Part shown: positions 1-11,612 of the stretch, in pieces
Numbering within the stretch: the first letter of the stretch is position 1
Layout: each line of letters starts with the position of its first letter
Origin: Breviolum minutum Mf 1.05b.01
Lineage: Eukaryota > Sar > Dinophyceae > Suessiales > Symbiodiniaceae
Direction: 5' to 3'
Assembly: GCA_000507305.1 (NCBI GenBank)
Contig: DF239529.1
Coordinates: forward strand, 122,445 to 186,444
Length of the DNA stretch: 64,000 nucleotides
Program-made: the position numbers and the translations under genes
The notes under the pieces: model-generated
Seen by the model: only the letters and a program-made list of their open reading frames with translations
Database searches by the model: none
What the model was told of the DNA's origin: nothing

Positions 1-212
1 ACTCAGAGGGGAGAGTTTTCAGACACTTGTCTCGGTAGAGATGGAGCAAATCCCACCAAAAAGCTGAAAAGGAAGAGACATCATAGACGTTGGATTATAA
101 CAACATGGAAAGAACACAATGACTCCTTTTTCTTGTGGCTATGTATGGGTGTAGTGAGATTCTGAGATGCGTAAATTGATCCATCAATAACTTCTTTGTT
201 GCCTTCACTCAG

Positions 213-398
213 GATATGGTGATCTCTGGTGAGGGGAAGAAAAGCAGGCATAGAACCGTAACAGTGTTGATCAACATTCTCAGGCTGTTGTCATTGAAGA
301 TATCTAAACTGAAGGCACCGGATGAAGATATTCCAGCCCCAGTGGATTTACGGGACATATTTTTTCCTAAGGCCTCTCATAGATGCTACATGTTGTAA
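213..398 (+). CDS. Last exon of an unidentified upstream gene
   Basis: An acceptor (CACTCAG at 206-212) opens a frame that starts Asp-Met-Val and ends at TAA (396-398), about 61 codons. The reading has a basic stretch (GKKSRHRT), a hydrophobic helix-like part (VLINILRLLSLKISKLK) and an acidic/proline segment (DEDIPAPVDLRD), so it has the look of real protein. An earlier exon may lie near 39-110, where a Lys/Arg-rich reading (KKLKRKRHH) is open, but its boundaries could not be fixed. No family is recognised. The gene must begin before the window. Confidence 0.55.
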   Translation, partial: DMVISGEGKKSRHRTVTVLINILRLLSLKISKLKAPDEDIPAPVDLRDIFFPKASHRCYML

Positions 399-1130
399 AA
401 AAACGCTTCCAGGAAAGCAGTGGAAGCCTTGCGGAAGGTAGCTAATGTTCCTTGAACTTTTTTGGTGGAGGTTGAGGATGAGTTGACCATTTTCTTTCAT
501 ATCCCCGGGTGAGGGATATGAATTGAAGATATTACCAGAGCTTTAGTTCAAAGATGGCTCAAGGTAATTCAGTGTGGGATGGGTGATGGCTTGAGGTGAG
601 ACGCGAGAGCTGAGAGCTGAGAGCGTTTGGGGTTTACAAAATCATACCTTTGGGCAGGTTTTTGCTGGGATCTTCGGGATATGAAGGGCTGGGTTTGTCC
701 CCTTCCCAGTAAGAGTCACCAGTAGGATTTTCACATTTTTAAAGGGCAACAAAAATCCCAACGATCGATCACCTTCACTTGCTTCATCCCAACAGATGCG
801 TTTCTGGGTAGTTTCTAGTGGAGGGTCCCTATAAATCTGAATAAATATTTGGATAATGTCCTAGGGACTGTGCGAAAACTGTATTTTTTCAACATTTTTT
901 GCCAGACAAAAACCAAAAAAAACAAAACAATCCCCTCATATCCCCCCCAAAAATGGTGCCACGGGGCTCAGTTTGCCTGGACCAAGGTCTGTTGTCTTTA
1001 TGGCTTTACAATCTTGGAATTTCGAGGAAAAGCCAAGGTGCCTATTCTAATGCTTCAGACCCTTGGCGGCTGTCGCGGTGGCCCCTGTGATGCGGAGGGG
1101 TTTTTCGGGGTGGGTTGAAGGCCTTCGTAG
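399..1130. other. Stretch before the resolved nucleotidyltransferase exons
   Basis: Apart from the probable exon 658-708, the GC-rich part 1037-1110 is open in three frames (one reads VPILMLQTLGGCRGGP). It should hold the exon with the catalytic Asp pair, but none could be placed. The rest looks like intron. Confidence 0.4.
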
Positions 1131-4100
1131 AGAATTTGCAGTTCGAAGTGGGTGAACACGTCTGGTTGGTGGCAACTTAAATATTTTTTATTTTCACCCC
1201 TATTTGGGGAAGATTCCCATTTGGACTAATATTTTTCAATTGGGTTGAAACCACCAACTAGACGTGATTTCACTATTCGAATCGCAACTTGGGCCAGATT
1301 TAATGCCATGCTGCCCCTGGTCTTGATTGAGACCCAGAAGAAACAGCTTCCGTTCATGATTCATAAGTGTTGATCATTAACAAGTCCAGGTTTTTGTTCT
1401 CGTTTGATTGGCCCTGGATTTCTTGCTTGCTTCAAAACCTGATATTTCGCTTCAAAACCATACCAGATTCTTGGCGAGAGTGCTAATGCCAAGGAAAGAT
1501 GGTCTTGATGTTGATTTGAGTTGCGGAAACATGTTGCCTTTGTTCAACACTCGCTTGCTTCGAAGTTTCCTGGCTGCGAATGTGTAAAACTGGCAGTTGT
1601 GGAAAAAAACATCCTGTTTTTATGCTAATTTGCATCAGCATGCCACAACTGCCCGTACCAGATATGAGATATGAAGATGTAGAGAAGCATGGGCCACGAC
1701 AGTTTTCAGATCTAATTTTCTCAACACCATTTTATCATAATTTTAATGGATGAAACTCAGGTGGAAAAAACAAATGCCATCCACTTAGGTGGCCAACTTG
1801 GTTCATGGTTTTTCGATGGTTGAAACTCAGGTTCATGGTTTTGATGCCAACTTGTTTCAACAGTCCAAAGTGTTTGGTGCAGGACGCTGGCTTCTCTTGC
1901 GTTTGAGCTGAGGCTATAGCCTTTTGAACCCTCGTGTGTCGGTGCTTGCAACGGCCGTGAAGCGTTGGGCCAAAGCCCATGGCATTGCGAAGACTTATGA
2001 TGGAACTTTGGTAGCGGACTTCATTGGTTGATTTGGGTGAACATGGGTGAACTCTCAGGTCCTTGTTGCCACTTTCGCAAAATTTGTTTAGTATGTATGG
2101 AGCTGAGTTTTAGTATGTACAACCAAAATTCTACATTCCCATTGATTTTTTGAAGTGATTCTTAAAATGCCTCTAAATTTCCTGAATTTCATATAAGGCC
2201 GTTGTGATACATGGGTAAATCCTTTTCTTGTTTGGCGGCTCCGGCTGGTATTCATCAGGTTGATGGATCCGTAGATTTTCCCCATGGGAAACCATTGGGT
2301 TTCTGGAGCATCATCAAGGAACAATAGCGGCTATATTAGGGTTTCGGCTTGAGGGTTATCCCATTATTCATGGGGCGCTTCAAGTCTCAAATATACCATG
2401 GGAACCCCCGGTTCCTTCAATTTTGAGGGGTTATTTTCAAAACCCATACTGGTAAGGCTTAAAATTTTTCAGTTTTTCATGGGTTTTCGGGTCCAAAGGT
2501 AGGTGGTGGTTTCAAATTGTTTTTTATTTTTCACCTCGAAAATTGGGGAAATGATCCTTATTGCATATGCATAATTCTCAAATGGGTGGTTCAACCACCA
2601 ACTAGGTACACTTTTGTCAAGTCTATAAGCCATTTTGATCCATTTTGCAGTTTGGAATTCTATATGTTCATATTATGGAGAGTCTGAAATGTATCCATAT
2701 CACCCCATAGCACTACATCAGTCTATGCATATTATTTCATAGACATTATGTGAAGTGTACAGATTTTCTAGGTTTGAGGTATCTAGCACCACATCCCATA
2801 TCATTCCTTGACATTTCTGCACACACTCTTGTTTGTTGAAGCATCAACGATGTCATGATGAACCTCCAGGTTTCATTTCCTCCTACGCATGGACCTTAAT
2901 GGTGACTTTGCCGACATTTTCGACCACATCCCAGGGTGGTTAAAGCGTGGTTTCGTTGGGACAACTTCCCCCAGAATTTTAGCCGAAAAAAACGCAGGGT
3001 TTTGGGGATTTTTGTTGGTGCTGGCCTGGGTTGATATGAATGTTTTTGAAGGTTTTTTGGGGACCTCACGGACAATCCACCTCAGCTTTGGGTCCGTTCG
3101 TGACTGGAGGGCCTGAATAGTTTGGCATATTCAAATATATTCAATATAAATATATATATATTTATTTATTTATTTATATATCTATACCTTCACACTCTAC
3201 AATGCTATCAATTCTACAATTTCTTGAGTCTATGAGCAGTTGTGCTTTGTGCGTTGCCAAAGCCTCATATTCCCGAAAGAGCTCACTGCTGCTTTAGGAC
3301 GTATTGCGTTGGTATTTTCAAATTGATGGGAGGAATTGGGTTACATTACACTGAAACAGCTTCCCCATTTGTCGCAGCAATCTGCTTTTATGGTATTCCT
3401 TCAAATGGAGTAGACCCATTTCACCATGGTGAGCCGTTGAATTCATATTTATTTATATATATACAAGAAAAACAACTATGAAAAATATATTTGTACGTCA
3501 ATTTTTCTAAAGACATATATAGACATATATAGTTCCTAGTTAAGGATGATTCCAAACAATCTACCAGCCACGTTTGGTTGTGAGCAAACTGTTATATGGC
3601 GTGCAAGGTTTTGTGTGGATAACTATATTCATTCCAACGAGTCTAGCTTTGGTGGCAGATAGTCAGCTCTATTGCCTCTCAAAAAGGGCGACGTTTGTGT
3701 TACAACCAGGGTGATTTCAATCGAATTGGTTGAAGCATTGCACTAGAATCACTAGAGATTAGGATGTACATATACAGTATGTATTGAATTAAAGAAGTGC
3801 ATATGCAGATATACACATATGCATGATACTATTGACTTTTCACATCATGAGATGACGCATGATCCCTTGAGAGTGTGAATTCTGAGACTGTGAATTTTAG
3901 GTCATATATTACCTGCAGATCACTGAGCAGTTGCCATCTCTACACACCATTCTGGAAGACATCTCGGCTGGAAGACCCAATGCTGGCGTTGAGAGACCCA
4001 GCGATTCGACTTATTCTTTGGAATTTGCTGGTGTGCCAGAAGCAAAAGAGGTCACTGGCCGAGGGGGTGATGGCTGAAGTCATGGCTGATTGGGATGTAT

Positions 4101-6720
4101 ATTAAAATTATCGTTCTGAACTGGGTGTTTGTTTTGAGGAGGGAGGGCACATGTTCAATGAAAATCTGTGTTGAGGATCGAACACTGTGTTGATGGCCCT
4201 TTTCACATGTTGGCCTCGCAATCTCGTCGCAAATCAGATGAAGAAAAAGGCGGGCTACTTTAAAAAAGCGAGAACACGCCTCAGAACTACCCAAGGCGTA
4301 TATATATATATATATATATCCATCATGCTATATCATACTTGTAATAGTGCTATAGCAACTTCTCTCCCCAAAACCCAAGCCACAAGGGCAACGGTGAAGT
4401 CCCGTCAGAAAAATCGCAGGTGTGGCAGTTAGATTCGCTTCATCAAATGGATGGTGGAGAGTTGCTGAAAGGCTTCTTTGCATTCTATGCTCATGACTTC
4501 GAATGGGCTACAGCGCCTGGGCTTGAGAAAAAAATCCATGGTAAGTGCATGATGTAAGGGTTTTAGCCATCTCTTTTGTTTGGATGGCCCCAAGTGATAG
4601 CTATTCTGTAAGCTTTTAATTGGTCACAAGTTGTTTAGCAAGATGACCTGACAATTCCCAACATTCAAAGACCTTCACCCAACAAGGAGGTGATATCAGC
4701 TGCTTTGTTGCATTTAGTTGATGGCAGTGAAGGAGCACAAACTTGGTTCTGGTATAGTATTAATGTATTTAGTAGTTTCAACAGTTATAATATATATATA
4801 TATGTATTCATATTCAAAATATACATATATATATATACATGTATTTTTACATATACATATGTATACGTGGAGATGTTCTGTTGAACATATACTTTTTGTT
4901 TTAGTATGTTTCCAGGATGGTCAATGTTGATTTGTCACACTTTTCCTCGGATTATTTGATGAATGATAGCCTGACATGATGGCAAGGCAAATGCCTATCC
5001 TATGCCGATGATAGCTTCCACATTAAAGAAGCGTGACGTGTTTCCCTTCAGATGTTGGATATATGTTTCATATCGTTTCATCAGGTCCATGCTTTGGCGC
5101 CACTTGCGCCATGTTTTTTTGGCAAAATCAAGTTCCTGAAACCCCTTTTTGAGAAAATCTCAGGTACGTTCAGGGCAACGAGGATTCCTGGGCAGTCGCG
5201 GGAAATATCAGAAGTTGCCAAGAGAGTTCCTTTGATCTATGTGGTTTTTCAGCTGTTGCAACCCGTGTTTTTTTTTTAGAGATCATATCATTGAAGCACA
5301 CAAACAGTAGTTCACTATGAGTTCTTATGGCATCTAGGCGTGTCCGAAGAGAATGAAGGCCAAATTCATAGGGTCCTCAACATTCCTCAACTTCTTTTTC
5401 CTTCAGCTTCAGCTTTCTTCAACAATATCATTTCTGTGATTGACCTCGTGATAATTACCCCGCCTCATTTTAGTAAAAACATCTTTGTGGTGTTTTCAAT
5501 GCTGTCGACTGTCAACTTGTAGTGATGTTGTTCCTATGTTACATCTTGGTGGGTCAGGAAAGGAGCCTTGCATATCGAAGATCCAATCGATATCCAACGG
5601 AATCTCAACTTCGTTGCTCGGATGAGAGGTTGATGATTGGATACAGGTTATCCACGACGTGGCATGCCGTCCTTTCTTAGCTGGCTATCTAGTAGTCGAT
5701 CTTTCACTGATAGACTTGTAGACTTACCTTCCCATTTTCACAACTAGCAGAGATAAATCAATGTTATCTTTCGTTCGATGCTTCTGCATGTCTAAGTTGA
5801 AAAGTGTTTGTTGTAGAAGTGGCACAAGAATTTCTTTGCCAATGACTGACCACCACAACAAATCACAACAAATCACCACCACAACAACAACAACAAATCA
5901 CCACAACAACAGCCCCTTGTGTGGCCCATGGGAAAAACCCCACGCCACGCCACCTTGCGATCGCAAGGCTCTACGAGAAGACACCTTGGAATCTCGATCA
6001 GCCAAGTTATAAAAAACATGTCGTTGCGAGATGGTTTAATAGGATCAGATGGGGTCATATTGTTGATGGCTGGAACTCCGCCGTGAAAACCAGTTGGGGT
6101 TGGTAGTTTATCTAGCATTATTTTTGAGTTTTTGCACCATTCCAGGCAAGGTGGTTGGCCTTGGGATTTCTGGACCGTCAACAGTATGATTTCACATGAG
6201 GAAAAACACGGCACCTGGCAAACCTTTCATTTGAGAGCCATGATTATTAAGCCTTACAGCTGCGGTTCCAATGCCACTTACATAGGTTTCATCAAAATTT
6301 CCCATGGAATCCTCATGTATGGCATATTTACCTAGATGCAACATCAAAATCAACCAAACGTGGTTACCCCAAAAGGTAGTTTAGTAAGGGAATCCTACCC
6401 AAAATGGCATTAAATTCAGGTTAAGGATTTATAACAACTTTTAAATTGTCCAGAAATATACCATACCTGGATCATATGAATAAATTGAACAAGCAGAAAA
6501 AAAAACCATGGATCCCATGGCCATCAAACGAACCGAACGAACCTCGGACCTTTTCGAGACATTGAAGAAGCTAAGGACACGATACGCTTCACCATTGACA
6601 TTGCAAACAACGTACTGGAAGAGGTTTGTCAAGATGAGATCCCCCGGAAAAGGGTCCCCCGGGTGTGTTTTTCAATGGATGATGGTCGTGGACATTTACT
6701 TAGCCTCCACAAAATTACCA
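658..6720 (+). CDS. Cid1/TUTase-type terminal nucleotidyltransferase (non-canonical poly(A)/poly(U) polymerase), multi-exon
   Basis: Enzymes of this family add A or U residues to RNA 3' ends. In-phase exons: 1131-1159, 1262-1336, 1494-1583, 1920-2002, 2870-2901, 3919-4030, 4433-4540 and 5563-5628; probable further exons are 658-708 (contains LLGSSGYEGLGL, like the catalytic Gly-Ser motif) and about 6497-6720 (NLGPFRDIEEAKDTI). Family hallmarks in order: DGLDVDLSCGN (third catalytic Asp region), FNTRLLRSF, NPRVSVLATAVKRWAKAHGI, then FISSYAWTLM after a GA-donor junction at 2002, then the PAP-associated part GELLKGFFAFYAHDFEW (4433-4540) and IEDPIDIQRNL (5563-5628). Donors at 1337 (GAAGAA) and 2003 (GAACTT) are GA type; 1160-1261 is an introner serving as the intron. 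The exon with the catalytic Asp-x-Asp pair and the start codon were not found. The C-terminus may be at 7889-8043. Subtype (uridylyl versus adenylyl) cannot be told. Confidence 0.82.
1160..1261 (+). mobile_element. Family-A introner forming a complete intron of the nucleotidyltransferase gene
   Basis: Starts GTCTGGTTGGTGG and ends GAAACCACCAACTAG, so the element supplies both GT and AG. Termini are inverted repeats (TTGGTGG / CCACCAA). ACGT occurs at both ends (ACGT-CTGG, CTAG-ACGT), a possible short target duplication. The exons on both sides join in phase. Confidence 0.75.
2500..2605 (+). mobile_element. Family-A introner copy
   Basis: Ends match the family: GGTGGTGGTTTCAAAT at the left, TTCAACCACCAACTAG at the right, with the internal CACCTCGAAAATTGGGGAA block. 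It lies inside the long intron 2003-2869 of the nucleotidyltransferase gene. Confidence 0.7.
4301..4319 (+). repeat. (AT)n tract, one of many in the window
   Basis: Similar (AT)n or (ATATGT)n tracts occur near 3150, 4794, 8730, 8767, 10540, 16471, 30160, 31985, 34690, 36340, 39697, 41505, 42990, 51284, 54240, 59305 and 63480, nearly all in introns or between genes. Confidence 0.8.
6096..6183 (+). mobile_element. Family-E introner copy
   Basis: TTGGTAGTTTATCTAGCATT to TCTGGACCGTCAACAG; shares GGTGGTTGGCCTTGGGATTT with the copy at 22573. Confidence 0.6.
6286..6484 (+). mobile_element. Family-D element interrupted by a second element
   Basis: Left part TCATGTATGGCATATTTACC and right part AATATACCATACCTGGATCA match family D, but about 100 bp containing AAAAGGTAGTTTAGTAAGGG stands between them. 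A block like the insert (AGTTAGGGGAATCCTCCCCC) recurs at 34242. Confidence 0.5.
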
Positions 6721-7641
6721 AGGCTTTTCTTTTTTTCGTTAAGGTGCCAATTTGTACCAATTCATTTCAAAGTTGCACATGGTTTTTCCATACATTTTCC
6801 ATTTGCAACATTTTCCCCCTTAAAAGACTGACTAAAAAAGCCATCAAGTGACGCGTTTCTCCAGGGAGGTGCCTTGGATGACCTTGGCATTCGGCTCTAT
6901 GGTTGGGAAGAAAACTTTGGAGAAAAACTGCAAGTTCCAACATCTTTGGAAGAGAACGTCCAGGACGGACCCTTGTTGAGAGGACTCCTTGGCCTGAGAG
7001 GCTTGTCATTTTTTTGTTTTTTTTGGGAGTTAAATTCAATGTTGAAGAAGAGAATTTACTTGGGGGGGTGAATCATGAACATTGGCCTCACTTGGAGAAA
7101 TAGTATACGTATGCTAAACACAGTTGTTTGGGGGGAATTGCAGCATGCAAGGAATGAATTCAAATTAGATTGAATGAATGTGTTTCGTTGTTCAGGTTTC
7201 CCTTTTTTAAGCACATATCACGTACCGATCATTGAATGTGTATTGTACCTTTCTTCTAACTACCCGGCCAGATTGTTGAAATGAGGTGCCATCTCCGTTT
7301 TCCTAATGGTTACTGGCATGGGTGGATCACCCCAAGATCGGGGGTGGTAGTGGTGGACGCCTGACAAGTTGCCGTTACAAAAAAAAAACACTTGTTGCAG
7401 GATGGTTTCCTGACACTTCCTGATGATCCTGCGGAGTCTGTACCCTGGCATTTTATTCATTTACTTAGACTTTCAAAGAATTCAATGATAATGCTTATTC
7501 AATTCCAAAGAAAGACAAGATAAGCACACCTTTTGATCACAGACCACATAAACGAATCTTAAAAAACACACCTACCTGCTTTGTTTACCGCTAAAAAATC
7601 AATGTTGATGTTAATCTATATAACATTATGTACCAAGTTAT

Positions 7642-7683
7642 AGATCTCAGGTGGTTGTTTGGGATTTCTGAACCATCAACAGT
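7642..7683 (+). mobile_element. Family-E introner, right half only
   Basis: AGATCTCAGGTGGTTGTTTG to TCTGAACCATCAACAG. The left half (TTTATCCCAT block) is missing. Confidence 0.45.
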
Positions 7684-7764
7684 ATTTTGATGTATTGTGT
7701 ATTTTTTGTTGGTGTTACTTTCCCATGTGTAACAAAAGGTAGCCTTTCATATTCATCATCTTCA

Positions 7765-7866
7765 AAGTTACCCTCCAGGGAACTAACATATCCCGTTTTC
7801 AAGGCACTTTTGAAGATGATTTTCCTTTTCCCCAGGTGGGATATGTTAATTCCCTGGAGGGTATCT
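7765..7866 (+). mobile_element. Palindromic introner-like element, family G
   Basis: Arms TACCCTCCAGGGAACTAACATATCCC and GGGATATGTTAATTCCCTGGAGGGTA are nearly perfect over 26 bp. A diverged relative is at 25908. Confidence 0.75.
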
Positions 7867-7888
7867 CATTTTGCTGAGGTCTTTCAGA

Positions 7889-8043
7889 AATGCTCCTGCT
7901 GCGGCCAAATGATTCCCCTCGGCCAGATGCTGGCCAACGGCAACCGCTGCGGCCGGCAGAAGATGAAATTGCGCTACTTGGATTTTCCAAAAATGACGGG
8001 AATGTCAAGAAGTAGGAATGGACCATCTGGCACAGTTTATTGA
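7889..8043 (+). CDS. Coding exon, possibly the last exon of the nucleotidyltransferase gene
   Basis: The acceptor TCTTTCAG (7881-7888) is followed by unusually GC-rich sequence open in two frames. Phase 0 gives a Cys-rich reading (KCSCCGQMIPLGQ, then NRCGRQKMK) ending at TGA near 8043. The frame starting two bases in gives RPAEDEIALLGFSKN and ends at TAG near 8014. Which one is used depends on the donor of the preceding exon: a GC donor at 6721 favours the first, a donor a few codons earlier the second. Either stop would end the gene. A palindromic introner lies just upstream (7765-7866). Confidence 0.45.
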
Positions 8044-8094
8044 CACTGATGTAAACATTGATGAGTCGGATCCTATGACATGTGTTTTTTTTCA

Positions 8095-8205
8095 CATGGG
8101 TGTTTCCTTAAAATGGTGGTACCCCGAAAACACCCTAAAATGATCATTTTTAGTAGGAAAACCAATGGTTGTTGGGTACCACCATTTTAGGAAACCCCCA
8201 CATGG
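8095..8205 (+). mobile_element. Family-B introner-like palindromic element
   Basis: Inverted ends: CATGGGTGTTTCCTTAAAAT and ATTTTAGGAAACCCCCACATG, then an inner repeat GGTGGTACCCC / GGGTACCACC. CACATG stands on both sides. No coding context found. Confidence 0.65.
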
Positions 8206-8833
8206 ATGTTTTCATGCTTGTTTTTGTTTTTTGTTTGAAAGGTCAGTTGCTTTCCTTCAATTTTGAAACATGGTGGCTTATGTTGTGCTGCAACAAAACC
8301 AGCTAGTTATTACCTGCCCTTGAGGTCCAGGTGATTTTTGTTGCGAGATGTGCAGAAGATGCGCCTTGAGTCGATCTTAACGTCATCCCCTGGCTTTTTA
8401 TTTTTTATTTTTGTGGGGGTATCTACAACTACAAACACCAGTTATATAACCTGTGGAAACAAAGATGAATGAAGCTTGTGCAAATCTTGGTTTTGTGTTT
8501 CCAGGAATATTTTTCCGGAAGTTAACCAGTGACTGCAGGATTTCAAGTGGTGTCTTTCCGGACTCTGCTGGGGGTTGCGTGAATGAAATTATGCATGATG
8601 ATGATTGCACAATTCACAGATGATTGCAACATGAGATGCATGAGACACTCATGTTTAAGACCATTTCAAAAGATGGCCATGTAAAAGGAATGGTTTCTTT
8701 AGAGGGCAACAAACAATACACACATATCATATATATATATAGAACTATGGTATTTGTATGTTTGAAATATATATATATATATACACATGATTATATCTCT
8801 TAGCATTTACCAGCCCCTGTTTTGCTGGTTTAG

Positions 8834-8956
8834 CCAACCCTTCGTTGCTTCACCGAGGTTTCATGACCGAGCGTGACCTACAGCAGCACCATGAGGCCAC
8901 GGGACACTTTGGAATCTGCAGTCGTCAGGAAGCCATGTCAAAGCCGCTAAGCACAG
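8834..8956 (+). CDS. Exon candidate with zinc-finger-like HRGF...LQQHHEATGH
   Basis: Acceptor GGTTTAG (to 8833), donor ACAG|GTACC (8957). Only one frame is open and the phases at both ends are clean (2 nt + 40 codons + 1 nt). The reading contains HRGFMTERDLQQHHEATGH, which looks like the second half of a C2H2 zinc finger (Phe, Leu, His-x5-His). The Cys pair that would complete it is not in this exon and would have to come from the exon before. Its gene is not identified. Confidence 0.4.
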
Positions 8957-9434
8957 GTACCAGGCGAACGGTGGGGAAAGTTGGGAAAGTTGGAGGGGAG
9001 GGCCAGGTTTCAGATTCTCTGTTGTTTGTTGTTAAATGTGGGTTGAATTGATGAACTTTTTGATTGGATGGAATTATGCTGAAAAATTGGATGGAAAATT
9101 GGTGTTTTTGACAATGATACGGAGTCGATTTTAAGGGATTGCGGATGACTCTCACTGCCAGCATATGACAGAAGATCAAGGTAGTCAGTCGGCCTACCAT
9201 TGGCGATAGAAGTTGGGGAGGCTCGCACATCAAAAACCATGCATTGATTTGGGCTATCCAAGGAAAGAAGATCAAGTGAACTTCAAGTTTGCTTCAAGAT
9301 GTCCGATTCAAAAAAACTGATCCAACCCCGAGGAAGGACCCAACGAAGACACCATCATTTCTCACTTGGTAGGTCCCTTCAAGAATAGCAAACATACTGT
9401 TGATGGTTGATGGTTCAGAAATCCTGCAGTCGAG

Positions 9435-9510
9435 GTTGGTATTTTATCCCATTACGCACAGGGTTTTATACATCCCAGGTGGTGCAGGTTTTTCTTCCAC
9501 CAACCCTATT
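9435..9510 (+). mobile_element. Family-E introner copy
   Basis: TTGGTATTTTATCCCATTAC to TTTTCTTCCACCAACCC, core GGGTTTTATACATCCCAGGT. Preceded by GTTGATGGTTCAGAAATCC, an inverted copy of the right terminus. Confidence 0.5.
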
Positions 9511-9587
9511 TCTTAAAAGACCTCCATAACCATATGCCGTTTGGCACCGACGAGGCGGAGGCAAAAGGTGCATAAACCACGCTGAAG

Positions 9588-9726
9588 ATTTGGAAGCTTC
9601 AAGGCCGATGATTCGACGGAGTACCGGACATCGACGGATCCTAGTCCGCCATTTTCATTCACCATTTGCACCACCGGAGAGAGACAGAAAGACAGACAGA
9701 CTCAGACAGAAGGAAAGAAAGCGTGA
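9588..9726 (+). CDS. Exon candidate, function unknown
   Basis: After an acceptor at CGCTGAAG (to 9587), the frame FGSFKADDSTEYRTSTDPSP is hydrophilic and protein-like and stops at TGA 9724-9726. A second, longer frame reads through an (AGAC)-rich stretch near 9680-9720 as Arg/Glu-rich protein and is more likely a low-complexity artefact. No family is recognised, and no donor was settled. Confidence 0.25.
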
Positions 9727-10166
9727 ACGTGATTTTGATTCTACTTCCAACACACCCAAATTGCTCTCGGTCCGAGATTTTCTATTTAATATTTGTGAAG
9801 AATGTTTGGCATAGACCTCGCCATGCCTTTCACGTGGTTTTGAGGCATCAATCAATTTCAATTATCATTCCGGGAGATTGAAACTATGTGGGGGGCAACA
9901 CTATGCAAACCCTTCAACAAATGGAAGTGACAAGAAATGATTTGATGTTCACACTGATAAGTCGATTCCATTGCGATGGATGTAGTGATTTTCACTTTCC
10001 AGGATGCATCCTACCATCCTTTAAAGTTTAAAGATTTCAAGTTTGTAGCTCTCTTTGCACTTGACTCTGTGTGCATTCTTAGATTCCCAATTCTCTCCAA
10101 CTCTTCATCTAATCAGCCACTCTCAGATGTTTCATCAGGATTCTTCGGAAGCTGATTGACTCATGA

Positions 10167-10281
10167 GATGATGACGGGCCCACCCCCGCGTCTCCAATTG
10201 AAAGTCGTTCAGAAAGCCGAGATGATGCGGACGCGGATTAAAACCTACATCAGCATCAAGCTGGCCGACATGGATCCATGA
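10167..10281 (+). CDS. Exon candidate open in two frames
   Basis: GC-rich island inside AT-rich sequence. One frame reads MTGPPPRLQLKVVQKAEMM and on to a TGA at 10279-10281. The other reads DDDGPTPASPIESRSESRDD and stops at TAA 10239-10241. Both look like protein, so the region is probably exonic, but splice sites and neighbours do not settle the frame. Confidence 0.3.
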
Positions 10282-10380
10282 TCTCAGAGCCAGAAAGCGG
10301 ATCCCGAAAATGGGATCAACAAGGATTTCGGATCCAAAAACAGCAAGGATCCAAAAAAAAGGTGTGGCTCAATACCCCGT

Positions 10381-10480
10381 TAGGATCCATGTATTGTACA
10401 TTTACCTACTGTAAATGAATGGTTGTTAGTCGTTTTCTATGGTAAATGTAGGTAAATATATACCATACATGGATCCTATG
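10381..10480 (+). mobile_element. Family-D introner-like element
   Basis: TAGGATCCATGTATTGTACA to ATACCATACATGGATCCTA, with GTAAATG / CATTTAC inner repeats. Palindromic over most of its length. Confidence 0.65.
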
Positions 10481-11033
10481 GGTATGAGACTTGCTTTGAG
10501 GAAGTGAATAGAAGATGAAATCTAATAGATACATACATACATATATATATATACATATGATGAGATTACTAGTTTGTCGTGTTCTTTTTTTGTGCAGGTT
10601 ATGGTGGATTGTTTTTGAGGAAAGGAACTCCGTTGATCCATGTTGATTTTCATTTCCTTGTTGAACTTCCCAAGCTTGGATGTTATGATATGATGCACTC
10701 CATGCCATGCCGTGAGGAGAGGAAAGTCAACTGAAAGATCTGAAAGGTACCGAACTCCTTATCCTTAGCCATAAATGTGATGGAAACAACGTATACAACT
10801 GATTTATTAAGAATTGAAAAAAAGGTTGAACATATGGTTCTCTAGATTGGAAATATGGTTCTTTAAACCTTTAACTGATTTAAACTTTTAGTTCGTGATG
10901 CTTTGGGAATGATTCGTCAGCTTAGTTTCTCCCGCTTTGGCTGAGGCAGCATACCCGCAAGGCTATCCTTCAAGGAACATGCAGCTTGACGTCCTGAAAA
11001 ATTGCTGATAGAGTGAAGAAGGACCAGATCCAG

Positions 11034-11144
11034 TTGGGTGTTTCCAAAAAATAAGGGGTACCCCCAAAATGGATGGTTTATAATGGAAAACCCTATCAAA
11101 ATGGATGATTTGGGGGGAAAACCCACCATTTTCGGAAACACCCA
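11034..11144 (+). mobile_element. Family-B introner-like element
   Basis: TTGGGTGTTTCCAAAAAATA to TTTTCGGAAACACCCA, inner blocks AATGGATGGTTTATAATGG and CCCTATCAAAATGGATGATT. Orientation is the reverse of the copies at 25791 and 58703. Confidence 0.7.
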
Positions 11145-11454
11145 TATGTGTTTTGTTATCATTTTTTGAGCACAGGTCACAGTGATTTTTCGAAATATCA
11201 GTGGATGTGAGCTCTCTATGTCTATGTGTTTTGCGGTTGTTGTGGATAATATGCAGTTTGATCCCATTTTGAATGTCAGCAGTTTGATCCGTGTGCATGG
11301 GACATTTACACAACCCCTTCCATGGGTGAAGCAATAGAAGCAAATAAATTCCCCCTGAGAATTGACGACATGGAACCTGAAAAATGTTGCGACATGAAAA
11401 AAAGGAAACACTCCCAATATCACTCCAGGTTTTTTCAACCCCTTAGGTTCCATA

Positions 11455-11575
11455 TTGGGTGTTTCCAAAAATAGGGGGAAAACTTCCAAATTTGGATGAT
11501 TTATAATGGAAATCCCTATTTAAAAAAATGGATGATTTTTGGGATTGAAAACCCACCATTTTCGGAAATACCCAC
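11455..11575 (+). mobile_element. Family-B introner-like element
   Basis: TTGGGTGTTTCCAAAAATAG to TTTTCGGAAATACCCACA. Close relative of the copy 310 bp upstream and in the same orientation; both precede the exon at 11613. Confidence 0.7.
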
Positions 11576-11612
11576 ATGAAAATCTGCAGTTTTGTGTACT
11601 ACTTGTTGTTAG

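Larger units (their letters stand above)
8206..11612. other. Mostly unresolved; scattered exon candidates and introners
   Basis: Besides the three exon candidates and the introners listed, the sequence is AT-rich with no convincing coding reading on either strand. Confidence 0.4.

Noticed and set aside
1521..1600. Reading LRKHVAFVQHSLASKFPGCE
   Set aside because: The overlapping frame DVDLSCGNMLPLFNTRLL matches the nucleotidyltransferase family and joins in phase on both sides.
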